This document shows, in pieces, positions 25,093 to 37,200 of a stretch of 64,000 nucleotides of DNA. The stretch comes from Acanthornis magna. Taxonomy: Eukaryota > Chordata > Aves > Passeriformes > Acanthizidae. How positions within the stretch are numbered: position 1 is the first letter of the stretch; each line of letters opens with the position of its first letter. Below the pieces are notes generated by a model. The model made no database searches, was not told the DNA's origin, and was given only the letters and a program-made list of their open reading frames with translations. A program made the position numbers and the translations under genes. The stretch lies in assembly GCA_036785705.1 (NCBI GenBank), contig JAWUZG010000084.1:17249501-17313500 (forward strand). Direction: 5' to 3'.

Positions 25093-28000
25093 AAAGTCTT
25101 AATCAGGCCTTACTGAAAGGTAAAAATTTGTGTACCAGTCACAAATTTAAGAGTGCTGGCTTCTTCGTGGGCTCTTGGGGCTGTTAAAATATCCAGTAAC
25201 AGACAGAATGGATTCATCTTGACAAAAGTAATTCTAGTTTTTAAATATAAGTAACACTCTTTGGATTTCATAGAAATAAAATACAGTGTTAATTCAATTT
25301 TGTAAAGATTGGACCTCAGCTGGGTAACATTATTGGAGGCTGCCCAGAAGTCTGGTTGACATAACTGGAGTTTCTAAAGATTAACACTGTGTAAGATAGA
25401 GGTAGAGCAGTATTCCAGAAATTATTTCTAATGTTTTAATTGATGTGTTTTGCCAGATCATGGGCTGAAATAACTCAATAAGAAGTCTGAAGTCTTCTGA
25501 CTTCTAGCCTTGGTTTACTAACTTTTTATACTGAAGAACTAGTTTAAAACATTCGTGCCTAACTTCTCCACATAAAAAGAAACTATAATAAAACAGTCCC
25601 CATACCAGATGTTATGTGATCATTTGAAAACAGTACACCTAAAACAGAAATTTCTAGAAACAGGAATTGCCATTGAAAAGCAAAATATTTTCAGAGGGAA
25701 AATAAAATGTACTGATTCTGTTAGCTGTTAAAAAAAAAAAGTTCAGATACGCTAGAACAGCAAGTAGTAGGACCATAAGAAAATAATTGGAAGAAGCATA
25801 TTTTGCTCTTGCAAGGTGAACCCTTTGTTTTATATCAGCCCAACGAGGTCAGGACATGACAAATGTTGCTGCTTCTAAGTTCAATAGCATGTGCAGGACT
25901 AGACAGGCCAGTGAGTGAGCTGGCACAGGAGTAGCTGTCAGACAGGGCTGGGCCAGTTTCACAAGGGAAGCAAACTGCTGAGGGTTTGGGATTTGTTTTA
26001 GATGTGTACACTCCAAGTCACACTAAATCTCTGTGCACATTACTCAGCATATTACTTCTTGTTATTTTATTATATTAAGAACAAGACTAGCTCATGTTTA
26101 AATTAGGAGATTACTTCCCCTACAATGTTTTTCAGAGTTTATGGATTTGTCATAAAGATTTCATGGCTGCTGTGATGAATTGCTATTAAGACATTATCGT
26201 CAAAATAACAAAGAAGAGCTTTCATACCTGACTAATTTTGGAAATAAAAGGAGCATTTCACTAAAGTGAAATGACTACTAGAGGGATACTTCTAACTGTG
26301 TCCAGAGATATTCCTTTGCTAAACATTTTAAAGCTTGTCTTCCCCTTGACACAGAAATTAAGCTATTACTCTGCATGTAATGCATGTGACATTGCAGCCT
26401 TTAGTCACGGAGATCTGTGTATTCCTTATACACATGCCAGACCTGAAGCAATGTTATATTTAAAAATAAGCACAAGTCTGTAAGGATGGGTCTCTCTTTT
26501 CCAAAGTAGCTTCAGCTTGAATATTTATTCCTTTTTTGGGGTCTTGGTCTGCTCACCACCATTTGTTATGGTGCACTTTCCTCAGCAATAAACTGAGAAT
26601 TTTATGACTGATGGATATCTATCTAACTATTTCATTAGTTAATGTCTGAAAAGACAATGCTGTTCACACCAGGATTCCACATTTTGTTCATATCAATATT
26701 GTAGTTTCATAGTAGAAAAAGCAGCTAAATCATGGAGCAGCAGTTTTTTATGGAAATTAATAAGTATGGTGTGAAATATTATTTTAGTCCTGTGAAGGAT
26801 GAATGAGCCTGTGTTTGACAGTCAGGACTGTCCAGTACTGACCCAAAGAAAGAAGTAATAGCAGCATTCTATGAGAGATCAGCTGGTTTTATAGCTCCCC
26901 AGTTACTATTTTCAGCATTGCTTGTTTCATGCTTTTTAATGGAGGAGACAAAAAGACATTCTGAGAGATACAGAATTATAGAACGTGACAAAAGGGGATT
27001 ATACTGGCATGGAAATAGGGGCTATTTGATTTTCTGCATTTACTGGATCAGTCGGGTCATTGTTAGCTGTAAATGGACAACATTGCCACTTTAGCTCTGT
27101 AGATGAAGTTATGCAGCAATTCTACCTGAGCCATGCTGAGACAGTCTCTTGTTTTCTAAAAATAGTTAGTTTGTTAAACTGAATCATATTTGCAATTGCC
27201 ACAAAATCTTGTGTACAAAAACTCATAGTCACAAAAAAGATTGGGAATTGGTTGTTTTGTACAACATCTATATTTATATCAAACAGTCACTGGCCATTGT
27301 TTTTAATCTGATGTATGTTATTCTTGCAATCATGGACCACAGTTAAGAAAAAAAAAAAACTTAGGTGGCAATCATGTGCCTTGATTACTTACTAGGAGAT
27401 AATAAAGTTTGTGAACAAATCATAAGTACATTCCCACTGTTATTTACAAATAGTATACATATCTAGAAAAAAATCACAGTAGAGATAATCAGGAATGGTG
27501 TAGAAGATAAAGTTCTTGTAACATAAGCTTGTTATTGGGATGCTGCTTTTAGGCATTTGCATACAAGTGTGTATCTGGGATACTCAGAACTGCTGAGAAA
27601 GGGAGTGCACTGATAATATTATTATTACCATATAATTCCTGCTGTAGTAATAAGAGGTATAAATCTGGGTCAGGTTCCAATGTGCTTGTTGCTATTCAGA
27701 CTTAGGTTTACAGTTCAGTAAGAGGTATATTTGCTTGTCAGATACAGAACTAGATGAATCTATTGATTTAATGTATTCATATTGCTTATTAATTCAGAGC
27801 TTCACGCTAATTATTTGCTAGCTGAAAAACATGCTCTTGGTGGCTCAAATGTGGTCACTAGCTCTTTTATTTAGAAGGATACAAAATAAAATCTCAAAAA
27901 GGGAACAAAAGAATGAAATAATTCTAAAGTTTTCCAGGGATCCAAACTGAAAAATAACCAGAAAAATGTTAGTCAAACAAGAAGACAAAACCAATTGTGT

Positions 28001-31000
28001 TCACAATGTTTTATTACAATGTCCTATAGACTGACACATTTAATACTCTTTAACTGAGGAAAAGGAAAGATATGCATAACAATATTATGCATGGAAATTG
28101 TCTTTGCATTACTTTCAAATAATCAATACTGAGAGAAGGGAGAAAGGAGAGAAGACAGTCCAGAGTTTTTACATCATTTGTTTTGTTAATGTAGGGCTTC
28201 TAAAACAGAAAGAGAAAAGAAGATAAAGAAAACAGACAATTTCTCTGGCTTTCAAGCAAGAAAATCTTGAGACTCTGTGTGCTCTGTCACAACAGCTGTT
28301 ACACAGATAGGCTTACGGAATCAAAGTCTATGTCAAGGTGGAGAGATTACCTTGACTACCAGTGTTGGGAGATAACCATCACCAGGGTGCCAGAAGCAAA
28401 GAGAGAAACTGAGCAACTGAAAGGACAATGAGCTATGTTCATGTAGAGAAAATCCATCTTTCTATGCACACGAAATGAGTTTGCACTTTATCTCCCAGCA
28501 CATTTCTCTCTCTCATCCTAGGGAGCAACCCTGCATTCCTAGGTGTCTGCAGCATGTCTTACAGAAAGTATTATGATAACAAAGTGTGGGAATAGCCCAG
28601 GGCATGGAAAGAGCCTCAGAGGCACATAGACATCACGCCACTCTGAATACTCACTGGTACAGCAAATCTCCCCAACTTCTCACCATTATCATTGAAAGCA
28701 GTAGGGCTGTGAATATTGGTATCATTATCTGCTCTGTTACAGGTCACCAATGGTTTCCACTTGGTCTCTATTGCATTTTTTGTGGCAGAAATTTAACAGC
28801 AATTACTGTTCAAATTCAAATGACTTTTCAAATTCATTTGTGTGGTAGATAAATGGAGAATGAGACAGAAGGGGAAATCAACGTGGAAAACAGGTGATAG
28901 CAGCAGCCTATTACCGGGGTATCTGTAGAGCCAGCAATACTGCTCCAATTTATGCAACTTTCCCCTATAAGGTTTCTCACCACTGCTAATCCTCAGCAAT
29001 GGCTGATGAAAAACTAGACAGAGTGTACCCCCCAGCATTTTCTCAGTAATCTTTAAACTAGGTCTTCAGAACACCACCCCCTATGCTTGCAGGGCTCTTT
29101 TGCTACCTGGCACTTACAGCAGAATTTTAAGGTAGGAATTTTAAAGTAAAACCGAAGTGTTAAAATAGGACATCTAAGAGGAACAGATGAAATCTAGCCT
29201 GCTTTCTGGTAGCAAAATTACTGCTGAGAACTGATAATTTCACCTAGGTAAAGGTCATAAAGGTCAGGGAAGAGAAAAATACAGAGATACATATATGCAT
29301 ACAAAATGCATAGACATACTGACATGGACATATAGGTGAAAAACTTGCATGCACATCTACTTTTCCAAGAAAAATGACAGGTTGTACAGGAGAAAAAAAA
29401 ATTCTGTGATGTAGATTTACATTTCTGTCCTGCTAATAAATGGGGCAATGAAATAGCTGACTGCTCCCCTACTGCAGGTGTGGGAGTTATTTACTTTCTA
29501 ATCCTTTCCCTTTTAGCTCCGGCTGGACACGAATGAAAATTCCTGGCATTAGGTATTAGAAGAGATGGAAAAAGCACAGGAAACAATTTACAGGGTTTCA
29601 CTTGACTAGCTTTCTTCATTTGACTCCTATTAGCTCTGATAATGTATCCTCACCATTAATCAGTTAGGGAGAGAAGAGGTGATGCCTATTTTTTCATGTG
29701 CATAGGAGGATGTATGTACACCACAGCAACCTCACTGGAAAAATTTCAGTGCCTTAAAGTGTCTCCTTCAGTACATTAAAGGCACCAAGGTAGTGACCCT
29801 GAGCACCGGGACAGCTGTCAGCAGGCATAGAAGGTTTGGGAGGAATGTCTGACAAAAATATTTGAGTTAATGGTACCTTCTGCATAAACTCTATAGAACA
29901 AATTGATGACTGCCATAATCCTATTAGAAACAGTGGAACCAAAGGATTGTAGAGTCAGTTGATAATGTTATATGTGAACTTCTTCCAAGGAGTGAAATTC
30001 CCAGCATGGAGCCACAGTGACAGCAGTATAATAGCTGCTGTGGTTTTAACAAGAGCTTCTTCTGGAGAACTCATGTTCTGCCTCTTCCTCGTGGCTCCTG
30101 AGGAGAGGAAACAGCCTCTGGCCTAAACAGCCCTGGAGTCTTCACCTCTTGTGTCTTGCACTATAAAAAACAAATTGTTTCCCCTGATGGCCCTATGCAG
30201 ATATCAGAGCTTCATCAGTATGGAGCTTGTAAAATGTTTCTGCATGTTATGCCAGCCACTAGTCAAGCCTGACAGCTCCTCATTGCTGGATCATTACAGA
30301 GAAGAGTAAAAAAAATACAAAAAGTGTTGGTCAAGGTGTTTCTATGAGGTTTGATGCAAATGCATCAACACTAATGTGTTTTTAAAGTGTAGGCAGTAAA
30401 TTGCAGCAGTTGGTTTCCATAGCGATGATGTCCACAGTAATGCTAGTGAAATCTGAGGTTTTGTCACAGAAAATATGTATGTCTGTAATGAGTGAGAGCA
30501 ATGGCCCAGCCAGATCAGTATCTCCAACAGCGTCCTAGACAGATGCCTAGGGCAGAACATAAGAACTGGCAAGTGCAAGGTAAAGTATACAAGCTTAAAG
30601 GGATCAAATCCCATGGGTTTGCAGCTCAGAAACTCTCTGAATTAGAGGTGGTTTCTTTGTTTTCAATGGTCCCTGATGGACTTTTCTTCCATGAGTTTAT
30701 TCTATTGCTTTCTAAGTCTATTCAATTTTCTTCACCAGCTCTTTCTCTCTCTGCCACAATCACTGCACTTCAGGAATCATTACCAATATATACATGCCAG
30801 GAAAGAGATAGGTAAACCAAAACTCAAGTCTGTTCCAATACTTCTAGGACCAAACTTAGCTTTTGCTAGCAGTTAAAACCTGATATAACAGACTTGCCAG
30901 AAATTCATCTCTCTGATTGCTAATTAAACTATGATCAATCAAACTTGAACTAGAGCAGCACAAATACTCCCCGAAAGCTAAGACAACTCACAGGAATATT

Positions 31001-31414
31001 CTGTATTTGGATTATTTCCAGCAGCTCTCAGCCCCTTGAGGAGCAACAAATAAAGCTTCATGTTAAAATGAAAACTGACGATGAACAAAACTTCTACCTC
31101 GGCAATGTCTGTCTGCTCTTAGCAGGGCATTTACACCTTCTCTGCTTCATTCCTTCTACCATGTACACCTGAACCAATCTGAAAGGAGGTTATAGAACAG
31201 AATCCGGCCCTTGCATCTACATCAGTGCTTGCTTTCCATCACTCGCTAGACCTGTTTAATTAAGACCCCACATGTGTTCCTGTCTATTTAGAGAAAGAAT
31301 TGTTTTTCAGTCACTGCATTTGAACCAGGGGAAGTACTTAAGAACCATATGGAGCCTGTAAGATGGGATAGAAATATCCTAAATTTAAATACTTCATATG
31401 TTAACAGGATGGGG
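25093..31414. other. Unassigned non-coding DNA
   Basis: No exon or named repeat is recognised across about 6 kb. A POU octamer ATTTGCAT lies at 27555-27562, and a small perfect hairpin ATGCATAA-CAATA-TTATGCAT at 28072-28092. The AT-rich stretch 27.0-27.9 kb is free of simple repeats apart from short ATT and A runs, and has a conserved-element texture, but this is only an impression. ORFs reach 107 codons (30492-30815) without recognisable domains. Confidence 0.4.
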
Positions 31415-31415
31415 A

Positions 31416-31454
<39 letters not shown>

Positions 31455-31455
31455 C
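31415..31455 (+). repeat. Poly-A / (AAAAG)n microsatellite
   Basis: A run of 18 A (31415-31432) passes into AAAAG units and a final A run. It could be the remains of a retroposon tail, but I see no recognisable retroposon body or matching target-site duplication upstream. The Lys-rich and Phe-rich ORFs crossing it are artefacts of the repeat. Confidence 0.95.
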
Positions 31456-33869
31456 ATACAGAACCGCAAACAAACAAACAAAAATCAAATATAATCGAAT
31501 TTGTTCTTCCCAAAGCAAGGCATATTTCTCTTTAAGGAAAAGTGTCACAGAAGATTGTGAGCCTGTCCCTCACTCTTCTGGAGTAGGCAGCTGAATCTGT
31601 GGAACTTCACTAGATTCTCACTGAAAAGCACACTTCTAAAACTGCAGCATGTTTCTCCAACAAATCTGATTTGGGAATGTGTTCATAGCAAGTAATTCAA
31701 TGTGTTCTTCCGGTGCTTTGTTCATGGTTGTTTCAAAGAAAGCACATAACATCTCTGAATATTTCTGCTAATGGTGACTACTCAGCCAAGGGTCCGCAAA
31801 TCAAACTGCTATGCCCTGCAAGAATTCTGCCCAGTGTTTGTAGTGAGTTTTGCAATCTAAATTACCTGGAATGTTACCTGTTTCTGAGGGAGTGACTGCA
31901 AAGTCTTTAATGAGTGAATGAATAATAAATAACAAATATAAAGTTATGAAAACACATCAGGTGTTCTTATCTCCCTGCACTCATCCTCTTTCATCTGCCA
32001 GTTTGGTCTGCATACAAGGAAGCTTATCCTAAAATACGCCTGTAAACAGTCCTGTACTAATGCATAATATATGAAGAATTTCAGTCTCAGAGAACATTTC
32101 AGTAAAATATTTGTGCAGTATGTTAAATGCAAAGCTATTTTACTACTCCAGTAGTTTGGTTTAAGAGGAGATCACAGGAACAGACAGCTGGGTAGAACTT
32201 TTGGAACGTCTGGATAGCTGATGTTAGGAAGCAAGTTCACATAGTTTTGCTCAGTTGTTATCCTTTGTTTCAGTTGACTCTTCAGATGGGTGTCATGGGT
32301 GCAGTGCGAGCTTCAGGCAAAGCTTACTATCCATGCTATGTGTCTTCCTGTGTGATTATTGGGAGGTTACTGAGGAAACAGGACAGGCTCTAAGGTTAGC
32401 CACAGTACCACTGCTTTAATATACTCCTTTCCCTCGTAAGAGGGATGATGGCATCATCTCAGGTAATTGTGATTATTCATGAGAAAGAAAGGATTATTCA
32501 AAGTTACTGCACAAGCCTAGGTCTTCAAGTAGCTAAATTTTCAATGTGACTACCTGCAATTCACAGAGCTTCCTGATAGATAAAGTTTCTATTTTCAGTA
32601 GTTGGGTGAATAAATATATTTCAACTGTTGTGTGCTTAGATGGTGTAGCAGCAAGGCTGCAGCAAGGCTAGATAAATACTTACTATAAAGAGAGGCAAAG
32701 CCTTTTCCATTTTTCCCTCACCACATTCATTCCTTCCATGTTACTGCAAAGACTGCTATGATGATTTAGGTTGCATTGCCCATAAGAGATAATGTTTGGG
32801 GGGGCTCTTCTTTATTTACAGCCCTGATTTTTATGACTTTTTTCTTTCAAAGGTTCTCAGATTTATTTCAGGTTTTGGAGAGATTGACTTACAGCTACAG
32901 ACAAAGGACATCAGATTAATTTCTCCCAGCAATGTCTGTAGACATCCCAAAACCACAAAGCATTCTGTAAGGAAATCAGCTGTTGTTTTTGTTCCATTCA
33001 AAGGCAAACAACTGAATCAAATTAAAATACAAAACAAAACAAAAACAAAAATCTCCCATCAGAACCAAACACAGAAACATGCATGACACATTGTGAAGTC
33101 TAAGTATGAAAGTCCTGTGATTAAGAGAAGTAGAAATTGTTCAACGCTTTGGTCTCAGTCTCCTTGTCAATAAACAGTAATAAAATAATTCTGCCTTTAT
33201 GATGCACTGAAGCACACACTAAGGTCTAGTGCAAAAAGCTTTGAATTTTTTTTTCCTATTGGATATGAAATTGCTGCTTACACTGATTTAGCCAATTGGA
33301 AATGTTTTATGGCTTTAAGGACTTATTTTCTCTTATGTCCTTCTCAGCCCTTAAGTTCCCATAAAACTGTTTAGTGAAGGGAGCTGCTAAAACTGAGCTG
33401 TGCAAAAGGTACTGAATGTCTTATCTTTGGATAGCTGGTTTTACTTTGAGACTGATCACTGAAATTGAGGGTTGGGTGACATCTACATTATTGATTCATG
33501 CTGAGAATTAATTGCAAAATCCTAATATCGTCCTTAGATCCCTTAGACCCTAGAAGATGAGAAACTGAGGATTTTAGGTAAGGTCAGTAACACTTTGGAA
33601 GGTTTAGGCATATGGGGAGTATTTGGGTAGCAGTGGAAGGTACAGGTCTGGGGTCAGGTGTATTGTCAAAGTGAACACAACAGCAGCACCTGTGAGTCCT
33701 GAAAGTGAGTACAGCAGTGAGCTGGGACACAGCCAGTTCCACAGCACATAATAAATAATGGCTACAGAGCAGAACTTAGTTTCAGAAAACTGCAAATAAT
33801 TCTTCACACTGCAGCTATTGCAGTGTTTTTTTAAAGAGTTGCCAGGAAGTCAGGAAATGTATTATCAAA
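31456..33869. other. Unassigned non-coding DNA
   Basis: No gene is recognised. A short A-rich (CAAAA)n patch occupies about 33023-33051. ORFs here are at most 96 codons, and the longest (32796-33086) ends in that A-rich patch. Confidence 0.45.
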
Positions 33870-34095
33870 TCCCACTTACATTTGGGCAAGCCACTTGCAG
33901 TCTGGTATTCAAGATCTGAGGTTTGATGCCTGCAGATGCAAATAGGTCTCCCACTGCGCATCCTGTCTATTTAAATTGTGAACTTCTCAGGGTTGGAATT
34001 ATGTCTTGTCATATGTTTTTATACTACTTGGCAAAAGTTTTCTAATTTTGATTGAAATCTCCAGGCATTATTGTAATGAAAATAACTATAATTAT
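33870..34095 (+). mobile_element. Ancient amniote SINE/LINE-tail repeat (copy 1)
   Basis: The clear part is 33961-34095: TTTAAATTGTGAACTTCTCAGGGTTGGAATTATGTC and its continuation follow, in order, a repeat abundant in turtles, crocodiles and birds whose consensus I recall as 'gattgtaagctctttggggcagggactgtc...tttgtacagcgcctagcac...ttgattggggcctctaggcattactgtaatacaaataataat'. The tail block TTGATTGAAATCTCCAGGCA then TTATTGTAATG is the strongest. The upstream piece 33870-33905, with TTTGGGCAAGCCACTTGCAG, looks like the MIR/CORE-SINE 'ttgggcaagtcactt' block and may belong to the same element. I cannot assign a family name without a search. Confidence 0.6.
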
Positions 34096-34541
34096 CTCCA
34101 ATGGGACAAAATCAGAGTGTCAAATTGAAAGTAAAATACTAGAATGGATGTAGCAGCAGACAGGTGCCTACAGTGCAGTAGAAGCCCTTTGTATCACAAA
34201 CACTTTAAAACCATTAAATTCTCCATCATCATTTTCCTGAATTACCCAAGGAAATAATTCTACAGCTAACAGTCAATACATTCTTGTATCTGGTTTTATG
34301 TAGCTCCTAAACTGAACTAGCCAAAATCCATGTAAATCCAGAAGTACTTTCTTGGAGCATGTTTCTACATCCCGGATTTATAAACTCCCACCCCCCAAAA
34401 GAAGTTGATTCTCTAGAGGTAGGAAGAAAATTTCAGTGAAAAGCAGAGAGGTGTGATGTAGAATCAAACCAAGGCAGTGAATCCTGGAATTTTTCCTTCC
34501 ATTTATGGTCTTTTCACCCCACAAGCCTCAAAGTTACTCGC

Positions 34542-34668
34542 AATACTTCTATTTATTGGTCAAATGTTATTGAAAATGTTAAAAAGTTTAATTATCCATA
34601 GTTAATACTTCTATTTATTGGTCAAATGTTACTGAAAATGTTAAAAAGTTTAATTTTCCATAGTTAAT
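34542..34668 (+). repeat. 62-bp tandem duplication, two near-identical copies
   Basis: The unit starting AATACTTCTATTTATTGGTC is present at 34542-34603 and again at 34604-34665, with AAT of a third copy after it. By eye the copies differ at only two positions (TTATTG versus TTACTG, and ATTATCC versus ATTTTCC). Such low divergence beside old DNA points to a recent local duplication. Confidence 0.95.
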
Positions 34669-35808
34669 CAAAGTTGTGCTGGAAGCTGACATGCAGCAAT
34701 GCAGCTGTACATTGATCCCACAACAGTGAGATCCTCAGTGCCCTCTGGAAGTAAAAGAATAATAGGAAAAAAGTAGAGCAGGGGGAAAAGGAAAAGGAGT
34801 TTTCTCCTTGTGTCATTGGGTGGATATATGAGATCAAAATCACGTTTAGGAACAGAAACAACAAAAAAAACTATTTAGATGATCAATCGAAGTTAAAAAA
34901 GAGAACCGTTTTAGCAGTTCTGCTCTTTCATACAGGGTTAATTCTGCTTCTAGAAGGAATGATGCCAAGCAGGTCACCGGGATTGATCATATGCTCACAG
35001 AACGTTTCTGAGCCATATCAACAAATTTTCCAGGAATTTTTCCTACTTTTATTTCCACTACTTGTTTGTGTTATGTTTCTTTACTCTGTTTCCACCATCT
35101 TTGATCACTTTTGTAGATTCCCGTCCTCATCTTCCCATCTTTCCTCTCATGACCTTTTGAAGAGAAATAAGGCTTATTAAAGGTTTTCTTTCAATAAAGC
35201 ATAGTGAGTATTTGCTCAGTTAGACACAACTGCTTACCAATATCACATATATTTCTTTTCATAATTTTTTGTTTCCATTCCTATTCTTCAAGGCTCTGTT
35301 TATGTTTTATAAAAACCAGTCACTCTACCACAATTTTTAGCATTTATTGCTTTCTCAAGAGGTGTAAGTTACTTTATTAGTCAATATAAAACCCAGGTGC
35401 CCTTATCATGCATTCAAAATTACTTAAATTGTTACAATTCTAAAACAGAAATAATTTTTTTAACCAGAGTATATAGCAGTTTTCACTGGGGGATCTTTGG
35501 AGCTTTTCAGGATTGTTGGAGCACTTTATAAGATATTTAAGCATTAAGACCCCTAGCTAAAAGGCATGAGAGATGGTAAAAACTTAGGAGAAATGCTTTG
35601 GGATGGGAGCTTTGAAAATCTTGCTGGTTGGAGTACAGTAATAACTGGGATAAAACCACTAAATTTACTTTGTGCAAATCTGTTACCAGCTGGTAACAAC
35701 AGAATGAGGAAAAACTTTTTTTACTAGCATGGAGAGCTACGAGGATGCAATGTTCAAAATGGTATGTAATAATGCACATGTATTTTCTGAGTGACTTAGA
35801 TACAAGAC
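34669..35808. other. Unassigned non-coding DNA, partly pyrimidine-rich
   Basis: No gene is recognised. Around 35,020-35,170 the plus strand is rich in T and C, which opens a hydrophobic ORF of 73 codons with no recognisable family. Nothing else stands out. Confidence 0.4.
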
Positions 35809-35810
35809 AT

Positions 35811-35960
35811 TAATTGTATTGTAGTTCTGCGTGAGTAATGTAGACAATAGTCTGCATTATTACTTTTAATAAAAACTGGTTTTAATTGTATTAAACACAA
35901 TTATGTTATAGTTTTGCCTGAGCAATGCAGACAATGGAATTCATTATTACATTTAACTGA
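35811..35960 (+). repeat. Diverged tandem duplication, period about 87 bp
   Basis: TAGTTCTGCGTGAGTAATGT at 35822 recurs as TAGTTTTGCCTGAGCAATGC at 35909. Both copies continue with AGACAATAG/AGACAATGG, then TGCATTATTAC or TTCATTATTAC and TTTTAA/ATTTAA. About one base in five or six differs, so this is clearly older than the 62-bp duplication 1.2 kb upstream. Confidence 0.85.
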
Positions 35961-37128
35961 AAATGTATTTAATTTTCTAGCAAACAATCTCATTGAAATT
36001 GAAATAGTCTATTGAAATATTTTCAAAAAATAAATTACCTTTGGCTGTAATATTTTTGCAAAATAGAGCTGCCCATATTCAATTAAGTTAATTTCCTTTT
36101 AGGCCAAACTGCAGGAAAAAGTGATTTTCTTTTAATGTTATGTGGAACGGTTTCACAATCTAAACATTACCTGTGTTTTATGCTCTAGTTATGAGCTTTC
36201 TCTATAAAATGAAAATGCAGGAGCATCCATGTACATATGGAGATATATTTACCAAAATGTTCAATCAACCAGTTCAGTGAGGAAACAAAAGAGCTCTACA
36301 GTTGGGGTCTTTCCCAGGATAAGAAGGCAACAGAAAAGAATGAAGTGCATCCCAGGTGTCATATGTGTAATATGAGCCTGAATGTGGCCAGAACACATAC
36401 CTAGATCCAAAAATCTGGAGGGTCCAGAAACCTGAAGATCTCCCAAATCCTGTAGAGTAGTCAGTAGCTGCTGAGAGCCGTATATATATATATGTATTTA
36501 AAATGCATCGTGAAACAAAAAGGTGAATAGGCTGATTAAGAGACAAGTTATTTACAGGCAATAGCTGTTCATGCACACAAAGATGCTCACTGTTGCCTAG
36601 GCCTGGTCACAATGTCCACATGAATTAAGATGTTAATTTGTGACTAGAACAGAGCACATCTCAACCCATGTTCTTGCAGCTGCTGCTTGGTTACACAGTC
36701 ACCCTCTCTGTTCTAGGTGGACAGCCCAGTATTGAAGTAACTCAGGCCAAGAATAGCTTGAAGGTAACATGGCCAAGGCTGGTTTTCCACTTTTGATCTC
36801 AGCAGGAGTTCTGCTGAACCCTTTCCTTTTTTCACTCTCTTTCTACTATCCCACTTCTCCTCCCACTGTTTCAGATTCTTCTTAGAAAGAGAAAGGAAAG
36901 GTAGGGGGAATGGATTTAAAGTTAAAAGTAACAAAAAAGGATTAAATCCAAATATATAAATTCCAATTAAAAATTCACTGAAAAACAATACATTTTGTTT
37001 TGGTAGCTCTCACACAGGTACTTTGCGAACAGATTCAGAACAACATGTTCATTATGCTTGGATAAAAAACTGGAGAAGGTTTATAATTTTTTTTTCTATG
37101 GTTTGGTAGAATTAAGGGCTTTCTGATG
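35961..37128. other. Unassigned non-coding DNA with a short (TA)n tract
   Basis: No gene is recognised. A (TA)n run sits at 36479-36493. Overlapping minus-strand ORFs of 61 and 100 codons at 36261-36576 share the same DNA in different frames and look like chance. Confidence 0.4.
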
Positions 37129-37200
37129 TGGATCAGGACCTCATTGTGCTGGACATTGTAAGCACAGAACAAAAAGCTAATCTGCACCTCACGGAATTTA
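37129..37200 (-). mobile_element. Ancient amniote repeat tail (copy 2, opposite orientation)
   Basis: GATCAGGACCTCATTGTGCT, then GGACATTGTAAGCACAGAAC and AAAAAGCTAATCTGC, match the reverse complement of the same repeat tail as at 33961-34095 (consensus recalled as 'ggaccccattgtgctaggcactgtacaaacacagaacaaaaaga..gtccctgcc'). The match is better preserved than copy 1 in this block. Two copies 3 kb apart in opposite orientation is unremarkable for an interspersed repeat. Confidence 0.7.

Noticed and set aside
28072..28092. Hairpin ATGCATAA-CAATA-TTATGCAT as a microRNA precursor
   Set aside because: The stem is only 8 bp and does not extend; microRNA precursors need about 22 bp or more of near-continuous pairing.
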